Shown one piece after another: positions 16,180 through 27,309 of a DNA stretch of 64,000 bases. Positions within the stretch are counted from its first letter, which is position 1. Each line of letters starts with the position of its first letter. The notes beneath the pieces are model-generated. The model was not told where the DNA came from, did no database searches, and saw only the letters and a list, made by a program, of their open reading frames with translations. Source of the DNA: Alcaligenaceae bacterium SAGV5. Lineage in GTDB: Bacteria; Pseudomonadota; Gammaproteobacteria; Burkholderiales; Burkholderiaceae_B. A program made the position numbers and the translations under genes. The stretch spans positions 1 through 64,000 of the forward strand of contig SPDP01000004.1 of assembly GCA_009360345.1 (NCBI GenBank), given 5' to 3'.

Positions 16180-17142
16180 ATGGAAGCCGAGCGATCGATC
16201 GAGCGCGTGCTGACCACCCAGGTCAAGCTGCGCCACCTCCTGATGTTCAAGACCGTGGCCGAATGCGGCGCGCTGTCGCGTGCGGCGGAAACGCTGCATA
16301 TGTCCCAACCCGCGGTGTCCAAGACCATCCACGAGCTCGAGACGCTGCTGGGCGAACGGCTGCTGGAGCGCACGGCCAAGGGCGTCATCCCCACGGTGTT
16401 CGGCAGCCACGTGCTGCGCTATGCCCATTCACTGCACGCGGAACTCAAGCGCGCGGCCGAGGAGCTGACCGCCCTGCGCCAGGGAGCCGCCGGCAAACTG
16501 GCGATAGGCAGCTACATGGTGGCGCTGCCCACCTTGCTGCCGCGCGCGCTGTCGCTGTTCTTCGCCGGCGGCGACGCCACGCGCGTGTCGGTGGTGGACG
16601 GCAGCAAGGAAAGGCTGCTGAGCGGACTGCAATCGGGAGAGATCGACATCGTCGTGGGCCGGATGTCCGAGCAGGACGGCCACGGGCAGATCCGGCAGAT
16701 CCCCCTGTACTTCGAACCCATCGTGCTGGTGGCGGGGAGCCAGAACCCGCTGGCGGCCAAGGCCTCGCCCACGCCCGCGGACCTGGCCGCGCAGGAATGG
16801 GTCATGCCGCACGCCAGCAGCGTGGCGCGCACGCCCATCCACATGTTCTTCGCGCGCGAGGGGCTGGACCTGCCCGCCCGCATCGTCGAGACTCTGTCGT
16901 TCCCGCTGATACGCGCGCTGCTGCTGCAGCGGAACATCGTGGCCGCGCTGCCCTGGCAGATCGTCCAGGCCGACATCGAGCAAGGCATCCTGGCCAAATT
17001 GCCCGTGGACATCGGCTATCCCGCCCTGCCCGTGGGCATCATCACCCACGCCCACGACAGCCTGTCGGCCGCCGCGCTGCGCATGGTGGACAACCTCAAG
17101 CAGGCCGCGGGCGAGCTGTACCACCGCCCCCCCGCGGCCTGA
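16180..17142 (+). CDS. LysR-family transcriptional regulator
   Basis: This LysR regulator of about 320 residues has an N-terminal winged helix (LSRAAETLHMSQPAVSKTIHELE) and a C-terminal periplasmic-binding-like effector domain. The ATG at 16180 has GAGG upstream and gives the usual N-terminal length. It resembles GbpR/PcaQ-type regulators with a QVKLRHLLMF start to the DNA-binding helix. It is divergent from the enolase-superfamily gene, and its 3' end is seven bases from the convergent YciI gene. A run of seven C lies just before its stop. Confidence 0.9.
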   Translation: MEAERSIERVLTTQVKLRHLLMFKTVAECGALSRAAETLHMSQPAVSKTIHELETLLGERLLERTAKGVIPTVFGSHVLRYAHSLHAELKRAAEELTALRQGAAGKLAIGSYMVALPTLLPRALSLFFAGGDATRVSVVDGSKERLLSGLQSGEIDIVVGRMSEQDGHGQIRQIPLYFEPIVLVAGSQNPLAAKASPTPADLAAQEWVMPHASSVARTPIHMFFAREGLDLPARIVETLSFPLIRALLLQRNIVAALPWQIVQADIEQGILAKLPVDIGYPALPVGIITHAHDSLSAAALRMVDNLKQAAGELYHRPPAA

Positions 17143-17148
17143 CGCCGG

Positions 17149-17466
17149 TCAGTTGCCCTCGGCGGTGGCGGGCGCGGCCGCCGGATTCCATTGCCCGCGC
17201 CGCATGCGCGAGATCTTCACGCTCTTGAACAGCCCGGCCTTGCGGAACGGTTCGTCGCGCGAGAACGCCTCGGCCTCGGCCAGGCTGCCCACGTTCAGGA
17301 TCAGCACGCTGCCCGTGCGCCCGACACCGTCCTCGGCCAACATGGCCCCGCCCAGCACCAGCCGGGACTCGAACCGGGCCAGGTAGTCCAGATGCGCGGG
17401 CTTGACCTGCTTGCGGATCTCCGCCGCGCCGTCGTCCCGGTCTTCCTGGTAGATGATGTACAGCAT
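17149..17466 (-). CDS. YciI-family protein
   Basis: The 105-residue product has the YCII fold, starting MLYIIYQEDR and keeping the His/Asp-bearing PAHLDYL segment and a GGAML strand. Family members are small ferredoxin-like enzymes or muconolactone-isomerase-like proteins often found in catabolic gene sets. It faces a RidA gene across a region with an AACC-N4-GGTT operator. A late step in the lactone route of the enolase-superfamily enzyme is an inference from context. Confidence 0.85.
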   Translation of the reverse strand: MLYIIYQEDRDDGAAEIRKQVKPAHLDYLARFESRLVLGGAMLAEDGVGRTGSVLILNVGSLAEAEAFSRDEPFRKAGLFKSVKISRMRRGQWNPAAAPATAEGN

Positions 17467-17540
17467 GCGCGCTCCTTGTCGAAACACCCATGATACGGAG
17501 CCCCCGGCGGCGGTCTCATTCCAGTTTCGCCCGCGTCTCC

Positions 17541-17557
17541 AACCGGATGGTTATGGC
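17541..17557. promoter_or_regulatory. Second copy of the AACC-N4-GGTT operator
   Basis: AACCGGATGGTTATGG lies between the divergent YciI and RidA genes and matches 14 of 16 positions of the site at 16130. It links these genes to the LysR gene at 16180 as a likely regulon. Confidence 0.5.
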
Positions 17558-17635
17558 CCCGGCGCGAAAAATCAGCCCGCCCCGCGGTTACGCGCGGGAA
17601 AATGGCCTTCTTTGCCATCACAGGGAACCCTGCCC

Positions 17636-18109
17636 ATGTCCACCTCCATCGACGCCCGCCTGGCCGCCCTGGGCATCGTCCTGCCGCCGGCACCGGCGGC
17701 CCGCGCCGCTCGCATCCGCATGGCCCGCAAGCTCGGCAACCTGCTGTTCGTTTCCGGCCAGTTGCCCACCGTGAACGGCGAACTGCGTCACGTCGGCCGC
17801 GTAGGCGACACCCTGGACCTGGCCCAGGCCCAGGAGGCCGCGCGCGCCAGCGCGCTGAACGTGCTGGCCCAGGCCCACGCCGCCCTGCCCAACGGCCTGG
17901 ACGACATCGTGTCGGTGGTCAACCTGCGCGGCTTCGTCGCCGCCACGCCGGACTTCGTCCGGATCGCCGAGGTGGTGAACGGCGCCTCGGACCTGATGGT
18001 GGAGGTGTTCGGGGAAGCCGGCGCGCATACACGCACGGCCGTGGGCGTGAACAGCATGCCGCACGGCGTGGTGGTCGAAATCGAGGCGATGTTCGAGGTG
18101 GTGGTATAA
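17636..18109 (+). CDS. RidA family protein (enamine/imine deaminase)
   Basis: This 157-residue member of the YjgF/YER057c/UK114 superfamily belongs to the YjgH-like branch often annotated as an endoribonuclease L-PSP. RidA proteins hydrolyse reactive enamine/imine intermediates. Visible features are the LLFVSGQLP strand, the conserved helix with ASALNVLAQ, and the C-terminal NSMPHGVVVEIEA end, but the catalytic Arg position of canonical RidA is not obvious. The ATG at 17636 has AGGGAA upstream. It converges on secA across a palindromic repeat. Confidence 0.85.
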   Translation: MSTSIDARLAALGIVLPPAPAARAARIRMARKLGNLLFVSGQLPTVNGELRHVGRVGDTLDLAQAQEAARASALNVLAQAHAALPNGLDDIVSVVNLRGFVAATPDFVRIAEVVNGASDLMVEVFGEAGAHTRTAVGVNSMPHGVVVEIEAMFEVVV

Positions 18110-18111
18110 CC

Positions 18112-18257
18112 CCCCCGGCGCGCTGACACGCGCCCTCAGGGGCGATGCGGATGGATAGTCTTTACGCCGCGGCGCCAGGCCCAGGAAACCGCGGATCTGG
18201 CTTTGCCAGTCCGCTGGTTTCTCCCCCCAGGGGAGCGCGCGACGGCGCGCAGGGGGG
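18112..18257 (+). repeat. GC-rich intergenic palindromic repeat, degenerate A plus class B
   Basis: A degenerate part at 18112-18165 is followed by a class B unit at 18181-18257, which has CCAGGAAACCGCGGATCTGG, the CTTTGCCAG hairpin, a CCCCCCAGGGG palindrome and a G-rich end. It fills the space between the stop codons of RidA and secA. Confidence 0.7.
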
Positions 18258-18262
18258 ATTCT

Positions 18263-21007
<2,745 letters not shown>

Positions 21008-21204
21008 GCGCGATATTTACAAGCAACCGGGGCCGGGCCGTGGCCTGGCATCCCAGCCGGGATAGGGGATAAGCCGACCAGTTTAGCACCGTGGGACGAC
21101 GTTGAATCGCGCATCCCGTCCGCATGGACAACGCGGCCCGGCTGCCGCCCCGGCGACCGGGCCGGCCCCGGGGCACCGTCCGCCTCCGCCGGGAGCGGTT
21201 CCGG

Positions 21205-22164
21205 TCAATCCCGGGTGAGCCTGGCCTCCTTGACGATGCGGGCCATCAACTGCCTGTCCTGGACGAACAGTTTGCCAAATTCATCGACATTCATGGCATC
21301 CGGGGCGACCCCCTGGGTGGCCAGGCGCTCCTTGATGGCCGGCATCTCCAGCACCTTCGCCACCGCGGCGTTGATGCGCTGGACCACCGCGGCAGGCGTG
21401 GCGGCGGGCGCCAACAGGCCGAACCAGGACTCGAACACGTAGGAAGGCAGCCCCGCCTGGGCGATGGGCGGCACATTGGGCAGCAGCGGCGACGCCTGGC
21501 GCGAAGTCACGCCGATGATGCGCAGCCGGGGATCCTGCAGGTACGCGCCGACGCCGGCATTGGGCACGATCACGGCCTGCGCCCGCCCTCCGGCCACGTC
21601 GTTGGCCGCTTCCTGGGTGGATTTATAGGGGATGTGCAGCATATCCAGCCCGGCCGTGCTCAGGAAATAGGCCATGGCCAGGTGGGTGGAACTGCCGATG
21701 CCGGCCGAACCGTAGTTCAATTCGCCCGGGCGCTTCCTGGCGTAGGCGATGAGTTCGGCCACGTTCTTGGCCGGCAACGCGCTGCTGATCATCAGCACGT
21801 AGCTCTGGGTACCGATGTTGGCCACCGGCGTGAAATCCTTGACCGGATCGTAGTGCGGCTTGGCGCCCAGCTCGGCCGTGACGAAATGGCTGGACGCGGC
21901 CATCAGCAGCGTGCGTCCGTCCGGATCGGCGCGCCCGACATTGGATGTCCCGATGGCCCCGCCCGCGCCGGGCCGGCTTTCGATGATGATGGTCTGGCCC
22001 AGTTGCTGGCCCAGTTCCTGGTAGAAAGTGCGCGCCAGCAGTTCCCGGGCCCCGCCCGCCGCGAACGGCACGACGATGCGCGTGACCTGCCCGCCCACCT
22101 GGGCCTGCGCGGTGTGCAGGGGAACGGCCGCCACGCAGGCAGCCAGGATTGCGAACCATTTCAT
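21205..22164 (-). CDS. Tripartite tricarboxylate transporter substrate-binding (Bug) protein
   Basis: The 319-residue periplasmic binding protein has a signal peptide ending at HTAQA-QVG and the markers TRIVVPFAAGGARE, IESRPGAGG and DPDGRTLLM. It is the last gene of a minus-strand set with a decarboxylase-like protein and an amidohydrolase, separated from them by 79 bases. The probable role is capture of the set's aromatic carboxylate substrate. Confidence 0.9.
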   Translation of the reverse strand: MKWFAILAACVAAVPLHTAQAQVGGQVTRIVVPFAAGGARELLARTFYQELGQQLGQTIIIESRPGAGGAIGTSNVGRADPDGRTLLMAASSHFVTAELGAKPHYDPVKDFTPVANIGTQSYVLMISSALPAKNVAELIAYARKRPGELNYGSAGIGSSTHLAMAYFLSTAGLDMLHIPYKSTQEAANDVAGGRAQAVIVPNAGVGAYLQDPRLRIIGVTSRQASPLLPNVPPIAQAGLPSYVFESWFGLLAPAATPAAVVQRINAAVAKVLEMPAIKERLATQGVAPDAMNVDEFGKLFVQDRQLMARIVKEARLTRD

Positions 22165-22243
22165 ATTGTCTCCTGGGAATGAAGGCGGCGGCCTCCGCCG
22201 CCGCGCGATCGTCTTGTCGTGCCGGCCCCGTGGCCGGCTCCGG

Positions 22244-23125
22244 TCACAGCACGCGGGTCACGTCATCGAACAGTTCATCGACGGCATAGCGGCGGGGAAT
22301 CAGCCGCTGGTCATAGGCATAGTGGATGATCAGTTCCAGCGCGTGGCGATTGGGCTCCACGCCAAACGGCGTGAGATCCGGCGCGCCGGCGTCCCGCCGG
22401 GCCGCGGCCTTGCTCTCTTGCAGCAGCCGGTAGACCTCGCGGACCACCTCCGGACGCGTCTCGCACAGCGCCCGGTCCACCGCCACCATGTGGTTGATCG
22501 GCACCATGGCGTGCCTTCCCCCCCACGCCGCCGCCGCCGCATGGGGGTCGGGCAGCACGGGCGCCAGGCGCGGATCGTCGGGCAGGTCCGTGCCGATGAT
22601 GGCGGCGTCCAGTTCCCCCGCCAGCAGCATCTCCACCATGTTCCGGCCTTCCGCCCTCGTCACCCCGGGCGGATCCGGGAACTCGGCCAGGTGCCCGTCC
22701 TCGAACGTCACCCAGCGGATCCCGTCCAGGTCCACCCCGTAGTCGTCGGCCAGGATGCCCCGCACCCAAGCGACCGTGGTCTGGGCATAGGCCCGGATGC
22801 CGATGCGCTTGCCCGCCAATTCCGCCACCCGCAGGCGGCCGCGCTCGACGTTGTGGACCAGGCAGTGGTGCTGGTAGCGGCCCGCGCCCACCACGGCCGG
22901 CATCAGCACCAGGGGCTTGCCATAGGCCTTAGCCTGCAGGAAGGTCACCAGCGCCAGTTCCGCCACGTCGAAGGCGCCCTCGCGCACGACGCGCTTGAAC
23001 CCCCGGTTGGCGACCTTGACCGGATCGAACGCGAAACCGACAAGATCCGATGCGATCTCACCCCGCTTCAGGGCAAGCGTGTTGGGATAGTCTCCCAGCA
23101 AGGTGCGCAGTGTGGTCGATGCCAT
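22244..23125 (-). CDS. 4,5-dihydroxyphthalate decarboxylase-like protein (NMT1/SBP fold)
   Basis: The 293-residue cytoplasmic protein lacks a signal peptide. It resembles 4,5-dihydroxyphthalate decarboxylase: LRTLLGDYPNTLALKRGEI at the N-terminus, a GKRIGIRAYAQTTVAWVRGIL core and a DELFDDVTRVL end. It is somewhat shorter than typical family members (about 330). The fold is that of periplasmic binding proteins, so binding rather than catalysis is possible. It overlaps the upstream amidohydrolase gene by one base in TGATG, showing translational coupling. With Rieske oxygenases of phthalate type elsewhere in the window, a decarboxylase role is attractive but unproven. Confidence 0.8.
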   Translation of the reverse strand: MASTTLRTLLGDYPNTLALKRGEIASDLVGFAFDPVKVANRGFKRVVREGAFDVAELALVTFLQAKAYGKPLVLMPAVVGAGRYQHHCLVHNVERGRLRVAELAGKRIGIRAYAQTTVAWVRGILADDYGVDLDGIRWVTFEDGHLAEFPDPPGVTRAEGRNMVEMLLAGELDAAIIGTDLPDDPRLAPVLPDPHAAAAAWGGRHAMVPINHMVAVDRALCETRPEVVREVYRLLQESKAAARRDAGAPDLTPFGVEPNRHALELIIHYAYDQRLIPRRYAVDELFDDVTRVL

Positions 23126-24009
23126 CACGCGCTCCGGGCGGCAGCGGGGCCCAGCGCGGGATACAGCGCCCGGGCCGTGCGATGGAAGAGCCACTCCCGC
23201 TCTTCGCCGGACAGCGGGGCCGCGGCCTCCAGGGCCTCGCCCAGCAGACTGGCCAGGCTGCCCGCCGACGCCGGGAAGTTCGATCCCCAGGCGATGCGGC
23301 GGACGCCGAACACGTCGATGGCGCGCCGCAGGAAGCTGGCCTGGGTGGCCGCTCCCTCGCGGGCTTCCCGGACGTTGTGGGTCGTGAACTTGAAGAACAG
23401 ATTGGGATGGTCCGCCAGCGCGAACAGGCTGGCCGCCGCCGCATAAGGCGGGCCGTCGTCCAGCCGGGGCCGCGCGAAGTGGTCCAGCAGCACCCGCACG
23501 CGCGGGAAGCGCCGCAGGATGTTGTCGAGCTGCGGCAGGCCATCGGCCCGCAGTTGCACGCATACCGGAATGTCCAGCTCCTGCGCCCGCTCCCAGGCGG
23601 GAAACCCTTGGGGGTCGTCCAGCCTCGCGGCATGGTCGGCGGCGGTATGGCCGGCGATGAACACCCGCATGCCATGCAGCCCGCGGCCGTGCCAGTACGC
23701 GATGCGCTCGGCCGCGTCGGACTCGGCCAGGCCGATCGAATAGACGCCGATGAAACGGTCCGGCCGCGCGGCAACGGAATCCGCGACGTAGTTGCTGTCA
23801 TGGCCGTAGCACGTGGAAGCCTGAACCAGCGCGACCTGTGCGATGCCGGCTTCGTCCATGGCGGACAGCATGGCTTCGCGCGTGACCGGCCGCTCGCGCG
23901 ACCAATCCGACTGCCGGCCGGACAGCGGCGCCAGCGGATAGGCCTGCTGGTCCGCGGCGATGACGTGGGTATGAAGATCGATGATCGATGTCGGCTTGGG
24001 GTGAGACAC
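23125..24009 (-). CDS. Amidohydrolase family 2 protein (COG3618-like, lactonase/PDC hydrolase type)
   Basis: This 294-residue TIM-barrel metallohydrolase starts with the IIDLHTHVI metal motif and later has LLDHFARPRL and WGSNFP segments. Relatives include 2-pyrone-4,6-dicarboxylate lactonase (LigI) and sugar lactonases. It is first in the minus-strand operon and divergent from a LysR gene. The 88-bp divergent region holds two copies of a CATAAGCAAAC repeat. A lactone-hydrolysing role in aromatic catabolism is inferred. Confidence 0.83.
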   Translation of the reverse strand: MSHPKPTSIIDLHTHVIAADQQAYPLAPLSGRQSDWSRERPVTREAMLSAMDEAGIAQVALVQASTCYGHDSNYVADSVAARPDRFIGVYSIGLAESDAAERIAYWHGRGLHGMRVFIAGHTAADHAARLDDPQGFPAWERAQELDIPVCVQLRADGLPQLDNILRRFPRVRVLLDHFARPRLDDGPPYAAAASLFALADHPNLFFKFTTHNVREAREGAATQASFLRRAIDVFGVRRIAWGSNFPASAGSLASLLGEALEAAAPLSGEEREWLFHRTARALYPALGPAAARSA

Positions 24010-24049
24010 GTGGACTCCTGATCGAAGGCGCCCATCATGCCCGCATCAA

Positions 24050-24099
24050 CATAAGCAAACCACTTAAAAATACCGCGTATATCATAAGCAAACACTTAT
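24050..24099. promoter_or_regulatory. Paired direct repeats CATAAGCAAAC in a divergent promoter
   Basis: CATAAGCAAACCACTTA at 24050-24066 and CATAAGCAAACACTTAT at 24083-24099 are nearly identical and start 33 bp apart, about three helical turns. They fill the gap between the amidohydrolase and LysR genes and are likely LysR binding sites. Confidence 0.6.
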
Positions 24100-24121
24100 G
24101 AAATATTCGGAAAAATCCACC

Positions 24122-25138
24122 ATGGCGAGACTCGACTGGTACATCCGCGCCAACCTCAAGCCGCGCCACCTGCAATTGCTGGTGGCGCTGGACGAACTGC
24201 GCAACCTGGGCAAAGTCGCGGCCAGCCTCAACATCACCCAGCCGGCGGTGTCGCTGGCGCTGTCCGAGCTGGAAAAGGGCCTGGGTTTCAAGCTGTTCGA
24301 TCGGACCGCCCGCGGCGTGCAGCCCAACGTGTACGGCGAATGCCTGATCCGGCAAGCCCGCGTGATGCTCAACACCCTGGCCCAGACCCGCGACGAACTG
24401 CGCGCGCTGCTGTCCGGGGCATCCGGACGGGCCGCGCTGGGCGCCATGCCCGCCATGACCTCGGCGCTGGTGCCCCACGCGCTGGCCGCCCTCAAGCGCG
24501 TGTCGCCCACGACCACCGTGCATGTACAGGAGGGCTCGATGGATACGCTGCTGCCGCAGCTGCGGCGAGGGCACCTGGACGTGTTGGTCGGCCGCCTGTC
24601 CAGCTGGCCTTCGGCCGACTTCGAGGAAGCCCCCCTGTTCGAAGGATCCAGCATGGTCGTGGTGGGACGCCAGCACCCGCTGGCCGGTGCTTCGTCACTG
24701 CACTGGCGTGACCTGGCGCCCTACCCCTGGATCCTGCCGCCGGTGGCATCCCTGCCCAGGGAGCCGCTGGAAGCCGTGTTCCAGGAACACGACATCGCCA
24801 TGCCCAGCGACTACATCGAAACCCTGTCGGTCCCCGTCATCGCCACCTACCTCCAGTCCACCCGGGCCGTCGGCCTCCTGTCCCGCGTGGCGGCCCGCCA
24901 CTACAGCGACCTCGGCATGCTGGCCATCCTGCCCCTGGAACTCCCCGGCCTGCTGCGCCCCATCGGCCTGACCTGGAGCAAGCAGCGCGCCCTGTCTCCC
25001 GCCAGCGAACGCCTGATGCGCTGCCTGCGGGAGGTCTCCGCCGAGTTTGGCCCCCCCCCTACGCCCTTCGGGCGCCCCCCAGGGGGCGATGCGGGTGGAC
25101 CGGCGGAGCCGGATCCACCGCATCCTGGGTCTGCGTAG
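24122..25138 (+). CDS. LysR-family transcriptional regulator with repeat-derived C-terminal tail
   Basis: The regulator has a LysR winged helix (LGKVAASLNITQPAVSLALSELE) and an effector domain. The ATG at 24122, with GGAAAA upstream, is preferred because 24098 overlaps the operator repeat; 24098 is the alternative. The last 29 residues (a Pro/Gly-rich tail starting GPPPTPFGRPP) are encoded entirely by the class A palindromic repeat at 25051-25134. A run of nine C at 25051-25059 marks the junction. The tail is probably not part of the original protein, and slippage in the C9 tract would change it. It likely controls the divergent amidohydrolase operon. Confidence 0.88.
   Translation: MARLDWYIRANLKPRHLQLLVALDELRNLGKVAASLNITQPAVSLALSELEKGLGFKLFDRTARGVQPNVYGECLIRQARVMLNTLAQTRDELRALLSGASGRAALGAMPAMTSALVPHALAALKRVSPTTTVHVQEGSMDTLLPQLRRGHLDVLVGRLSSWPSADFEEAPLFEGSSMVVVGRQHPLAGASSLHWRDLAPYPWILPPVASLPREPLEAVFQEHDIAMPSDYIETLSVPVIATYLQSTRAVGLLSRVAARHYSDLGMLAILPLELPGLLRPIGLTWSKQRALSPASERLMRCLREVSAEFGPPPTPFGRPPGGDAGGPAEPDPPHPGSA
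25051..25134 (-). repeat. Palindromic repeat class A inside the LysR 3' coding end
   Basis: The reversed class A unit begins with nine C, then CTACGCCCTTCGGGCG, a CCCCCCAGGGGG palindrome and the GGACCGGCGGAGCCGGATCC hairpin, ending CATCCTGGGTC. It is translated as the tail of the LysR protein. No separate gene lies between here and 25264. Confidence 0.85.
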
Positions 25139-25183
25139 GGGTGTCTGGGTGCGGGGCACCGCTTGCTTGCTTTGATCCAGGGC

Positions 25184-25250
25184 ACCGCGGATCCGGTTTC
25201 GCCGGTCCGCTGGCGCCGCCCCCTGGGGGGCGCGCGTAGCGTGTAGGGGG
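25184..25250 (+). repeat. Palindromic repeat class B copy
   Basis: ACCGCGGATCCGGTTTCGCC is followed by a GGTCCGCTGG part, CCCCCTGGGGGG, and a G-rich end. It stands in opposite orientation to the class A copy just upstream. The pair mirrors the arrangement at 2560-2808. Confidence 0.7.
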
Positions 25251-25264
25251 AGACCTCTCCCCTT

Positions 25265-26221
25265 CTAGTCCAGCGGTCCGGGAGCCGGGAGGGTGACCAC
25301 TTTGGAGAACGGTTCGACCGGCTGCTTGCCGGGGCCGTGGGTCAGGAAGTTGTTGGGGTTGACCGCCACGCCGCCCAGCCGCACCTCGAAATGCAGGTGT
25401 GAACCGGTGGAGCGGCCGGTGCTGCCGACGACCGCGATGCGCTGGCCGCGCTTGACCAGGTCGCCCGCCTTGACCAGAAGCCGCGAGGCGTGGGCATAGC
25501 GGGTGACAAGATCGTTGCCATGGTCGATGTCTACCATGTAGCCGTAGCCGGCATGGAACTCTGCCACCTGCACGACGCCGCCCGCCGCGGCCACGATGGG
25601 GGTACCCGACGGCGCGGAGAAATCCACCCCCTCGTGCAAGGAACGCGTGCCGGTGAAGGGATCGACCCGCCAACCGAACGAGGAGCCGTTGTATCCCTGG
25701 GTGACGGGCATGACGGTGGGCGTCATCGCCTTGCGCACCGACAGGGTCGTCAACTGCGCATCCAGGACGCTGAGGTAATCGGAGCGTTCGGCCAGCTGGG
25801 CTTCGAGATGATCGAGTTCGGAGCTGACGTCCTGGGGGGACATGGGCTGCGGCGACACCAGCAGTCCGCCGCGGCCCGGCACCCCCTTGGCGGAGAAGGC
25901 CGGCGACACGCCCGCCAGGCCGGCGACGCGCTCGCCCAGCGCGTCGAGTTGCATCAGCTTTGCCTGCATTTCGCCGACGCGCTTGGCAAGCAGGGTGATG
26001 TTCTCGCGCAGCACCGCCTCCTGGCGGGCTTCCTCGCGGCTACGCTCGGACTGGCCGGAGCCGCCCCAGGGCCAGGCGATGCCGGAAGCGGCGAAATTCA
26101 ACAGTACGGCGCCCAGGATCAAGGCGGCACCGATTGCGGCGATCATCCCCGCCGCGAAACGGGGAGTGATGGTCAGCGTCCTCGCCTCGGACAGGCGTGG
26201 ATGCACTATGATGATCTGCAC
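25265..26221 (-). CDS. M23-family metallopeptidase (murein endopeptidase-like)
   Basis: The 318-residue protein has an N-terminal transmembrane helix (about residues 22-48), a coiled-coil stretch (about 60-110) and a C-terminal LytM domain. The zinc motifs are HEGVDFSAPSG and GSHLHFEVR. It is anchored in the inner membrane and acts in the periplasm on peptidoglycan or as an amidase activator. The start is GTG at 26221, with AGGAG nine bases upstream. It is divergent from a DUF721 gene, the usual pairing near secA in this family of bacteria. Confidence 0.92.
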   Translation of the reverse strand: MQIIIVHPRLSEARTLTITPRFAAGMIAAIGAALILGAVLLNFAASGIAWPWGGSGQSERSREEARQEAVLRENITLLAKRVGEMQAKLMQLDALGERVAGLAGVSPAFSAKGVPGRGGLLVSPQPMSPQDVSSELDHLEAQLAERSDYLSVLDAQLTTLSVRKAMTPTVMPVTQGYNGSSFGWRVDPFTGTRSLHEGVDFSAPSGTPIVAAAGGVVQVAEFHAGYGYMVDIDHGNDLVTRYAHASRLLVKAGDLVKRGQRIAVVGSTGRSTGSHLHFEVRLGGVAVNPNNFLTHGPGKQPVEPFSKVVTLPAPGPLD

Positions 26222-26303
26222 GGAACGTGACTCCTGGCGTGAAAGACGCGCCTTGCTCGGCGCCCCGTATCCTCTTGAATGCCCCCGAGATCCCAGGGAG
26301 TTC

Positions 26304-26690
26304 GTGATCGAAACTTTTCGTACCCGGCCAGCCGCGACCGTCCGGAAACGGCGCAAGCCGCAGACCCATGCCGATCCCGCGCAGTACACCGCCACCTTGG
26401 CGTGCCTGGGGCGTGACGGCAAGGGCGCCAGCTTGCTGGGCACCGCCCGCCGCCTGCTGGACCTGGAACACCAGGTCTGCGCTGCCCTGCCCGCGCCATT
26501 TGGCACATCCTGCCACGTGCTGCGCTTCGAGGATGGCCACTTGACGCTGGGCGTACCGGCCGCGGCCCACTCGGCCAAACTGCGCCAGTTGGCCCCTCGG
26601 CTGGTGGCCGCCTTGGAAAAGCAAGGGTGGCAGGTTAACGGAATCGCCGTCCGCGTTCAAGCAACGCTTACCCGCCTGGAAGAGACCGAA
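26304..26690 (+). pseudogene. DciA-like DUF721 protein, 3' end missing
   Basis: DUF721 homologues of this type relate to DciA, the helicase loader of bacteria without DnaC. The start is GTG at 26304. The conserved core DGHLTLGVPAAAHSAKLRQL is intact. After about residue 125 the reading frame continues into sequence that is clearly the antisense of an MscS-type gene, so the normal C-terminal linker is absent. The frame stays open to 27113, which would give a chimeric protein. The junction near 26690 marks a deletion, or a local assembly error. Confidence 0.7.
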
Positions 26691-27155
26691 TTGTCCCGCC
26701 AGGATCAGCAGGATCGTGCCCAAGCCCTGGAGGGTGGCCGCGCGGGCCTCCGGCGTACCGAGGTAATACTGCCACCACGCGCCCGCCGAACGCAGCGACA
26801 GCAGCGTGGCGCCGGTCAGCCGCAACTCGCCCAGCGCCGAGTCCACCCACTTGCCCGCCTGCGTGAAGGCCTGGGCGATCAATCCGTCTTTTTCCAGCGC
26901 GACGGGCACCTCGGGCGCGGCGGGTTCGGCCGTCTGGGGGGGCGCCTGCTGTTCCACCGCCTCGGCGATGACGCCGAGCGTTTGTTCCAGCTCCGCCCGC
27001 CGGGCATCGTCGCGCAGCAGGTCCAGGACGTGGCGCGCCTCGGCCGGCGTCACGGCAGGTGCGGGCGCCTCGGCGGCGTTGGCGGGCGGCGGCATCCAGA
27101 GGGCCAGGCCTAGCAAGGCGAGGGCGGTCCAGGGGCTTGGGCGTCGTGTCTGCAT
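26691..27155 (-). pseudogene. MscS-type mechanosensitive channel, N-terminal fragment
   Basis: From the ATG at 27155 the product has a signal peptide (WTALALLGLALWM to ANA), a helical periplasmic region and the first membrane-approaching segment (LQGLGTILLILAGQFGL). The channel proper, with the pore helix and beta domain, is missing: past about 26690 the frame reads antisense through the DUF721 gene. Only about 155 of an expected 500 or more residues remain. It converges on the truncated DUF721 gene, so one deletion would explain both losses. Confidence 0.65.
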
Positions 27156-27309
27156 GGGGGCGGTCGGAAGGGGGGGATACAGCGATTCTACCCAGCCGCG
27201 TCGTCCTCCTGGCCAGGGAGTTGCAGCGAAAGTTGACCGCGGCGGCGGCGGGGCGAAGATCCTGATTCGCACAAGTCAAAAAAAGTCGATATAATCTTTC
27301 TTCTTTGCA

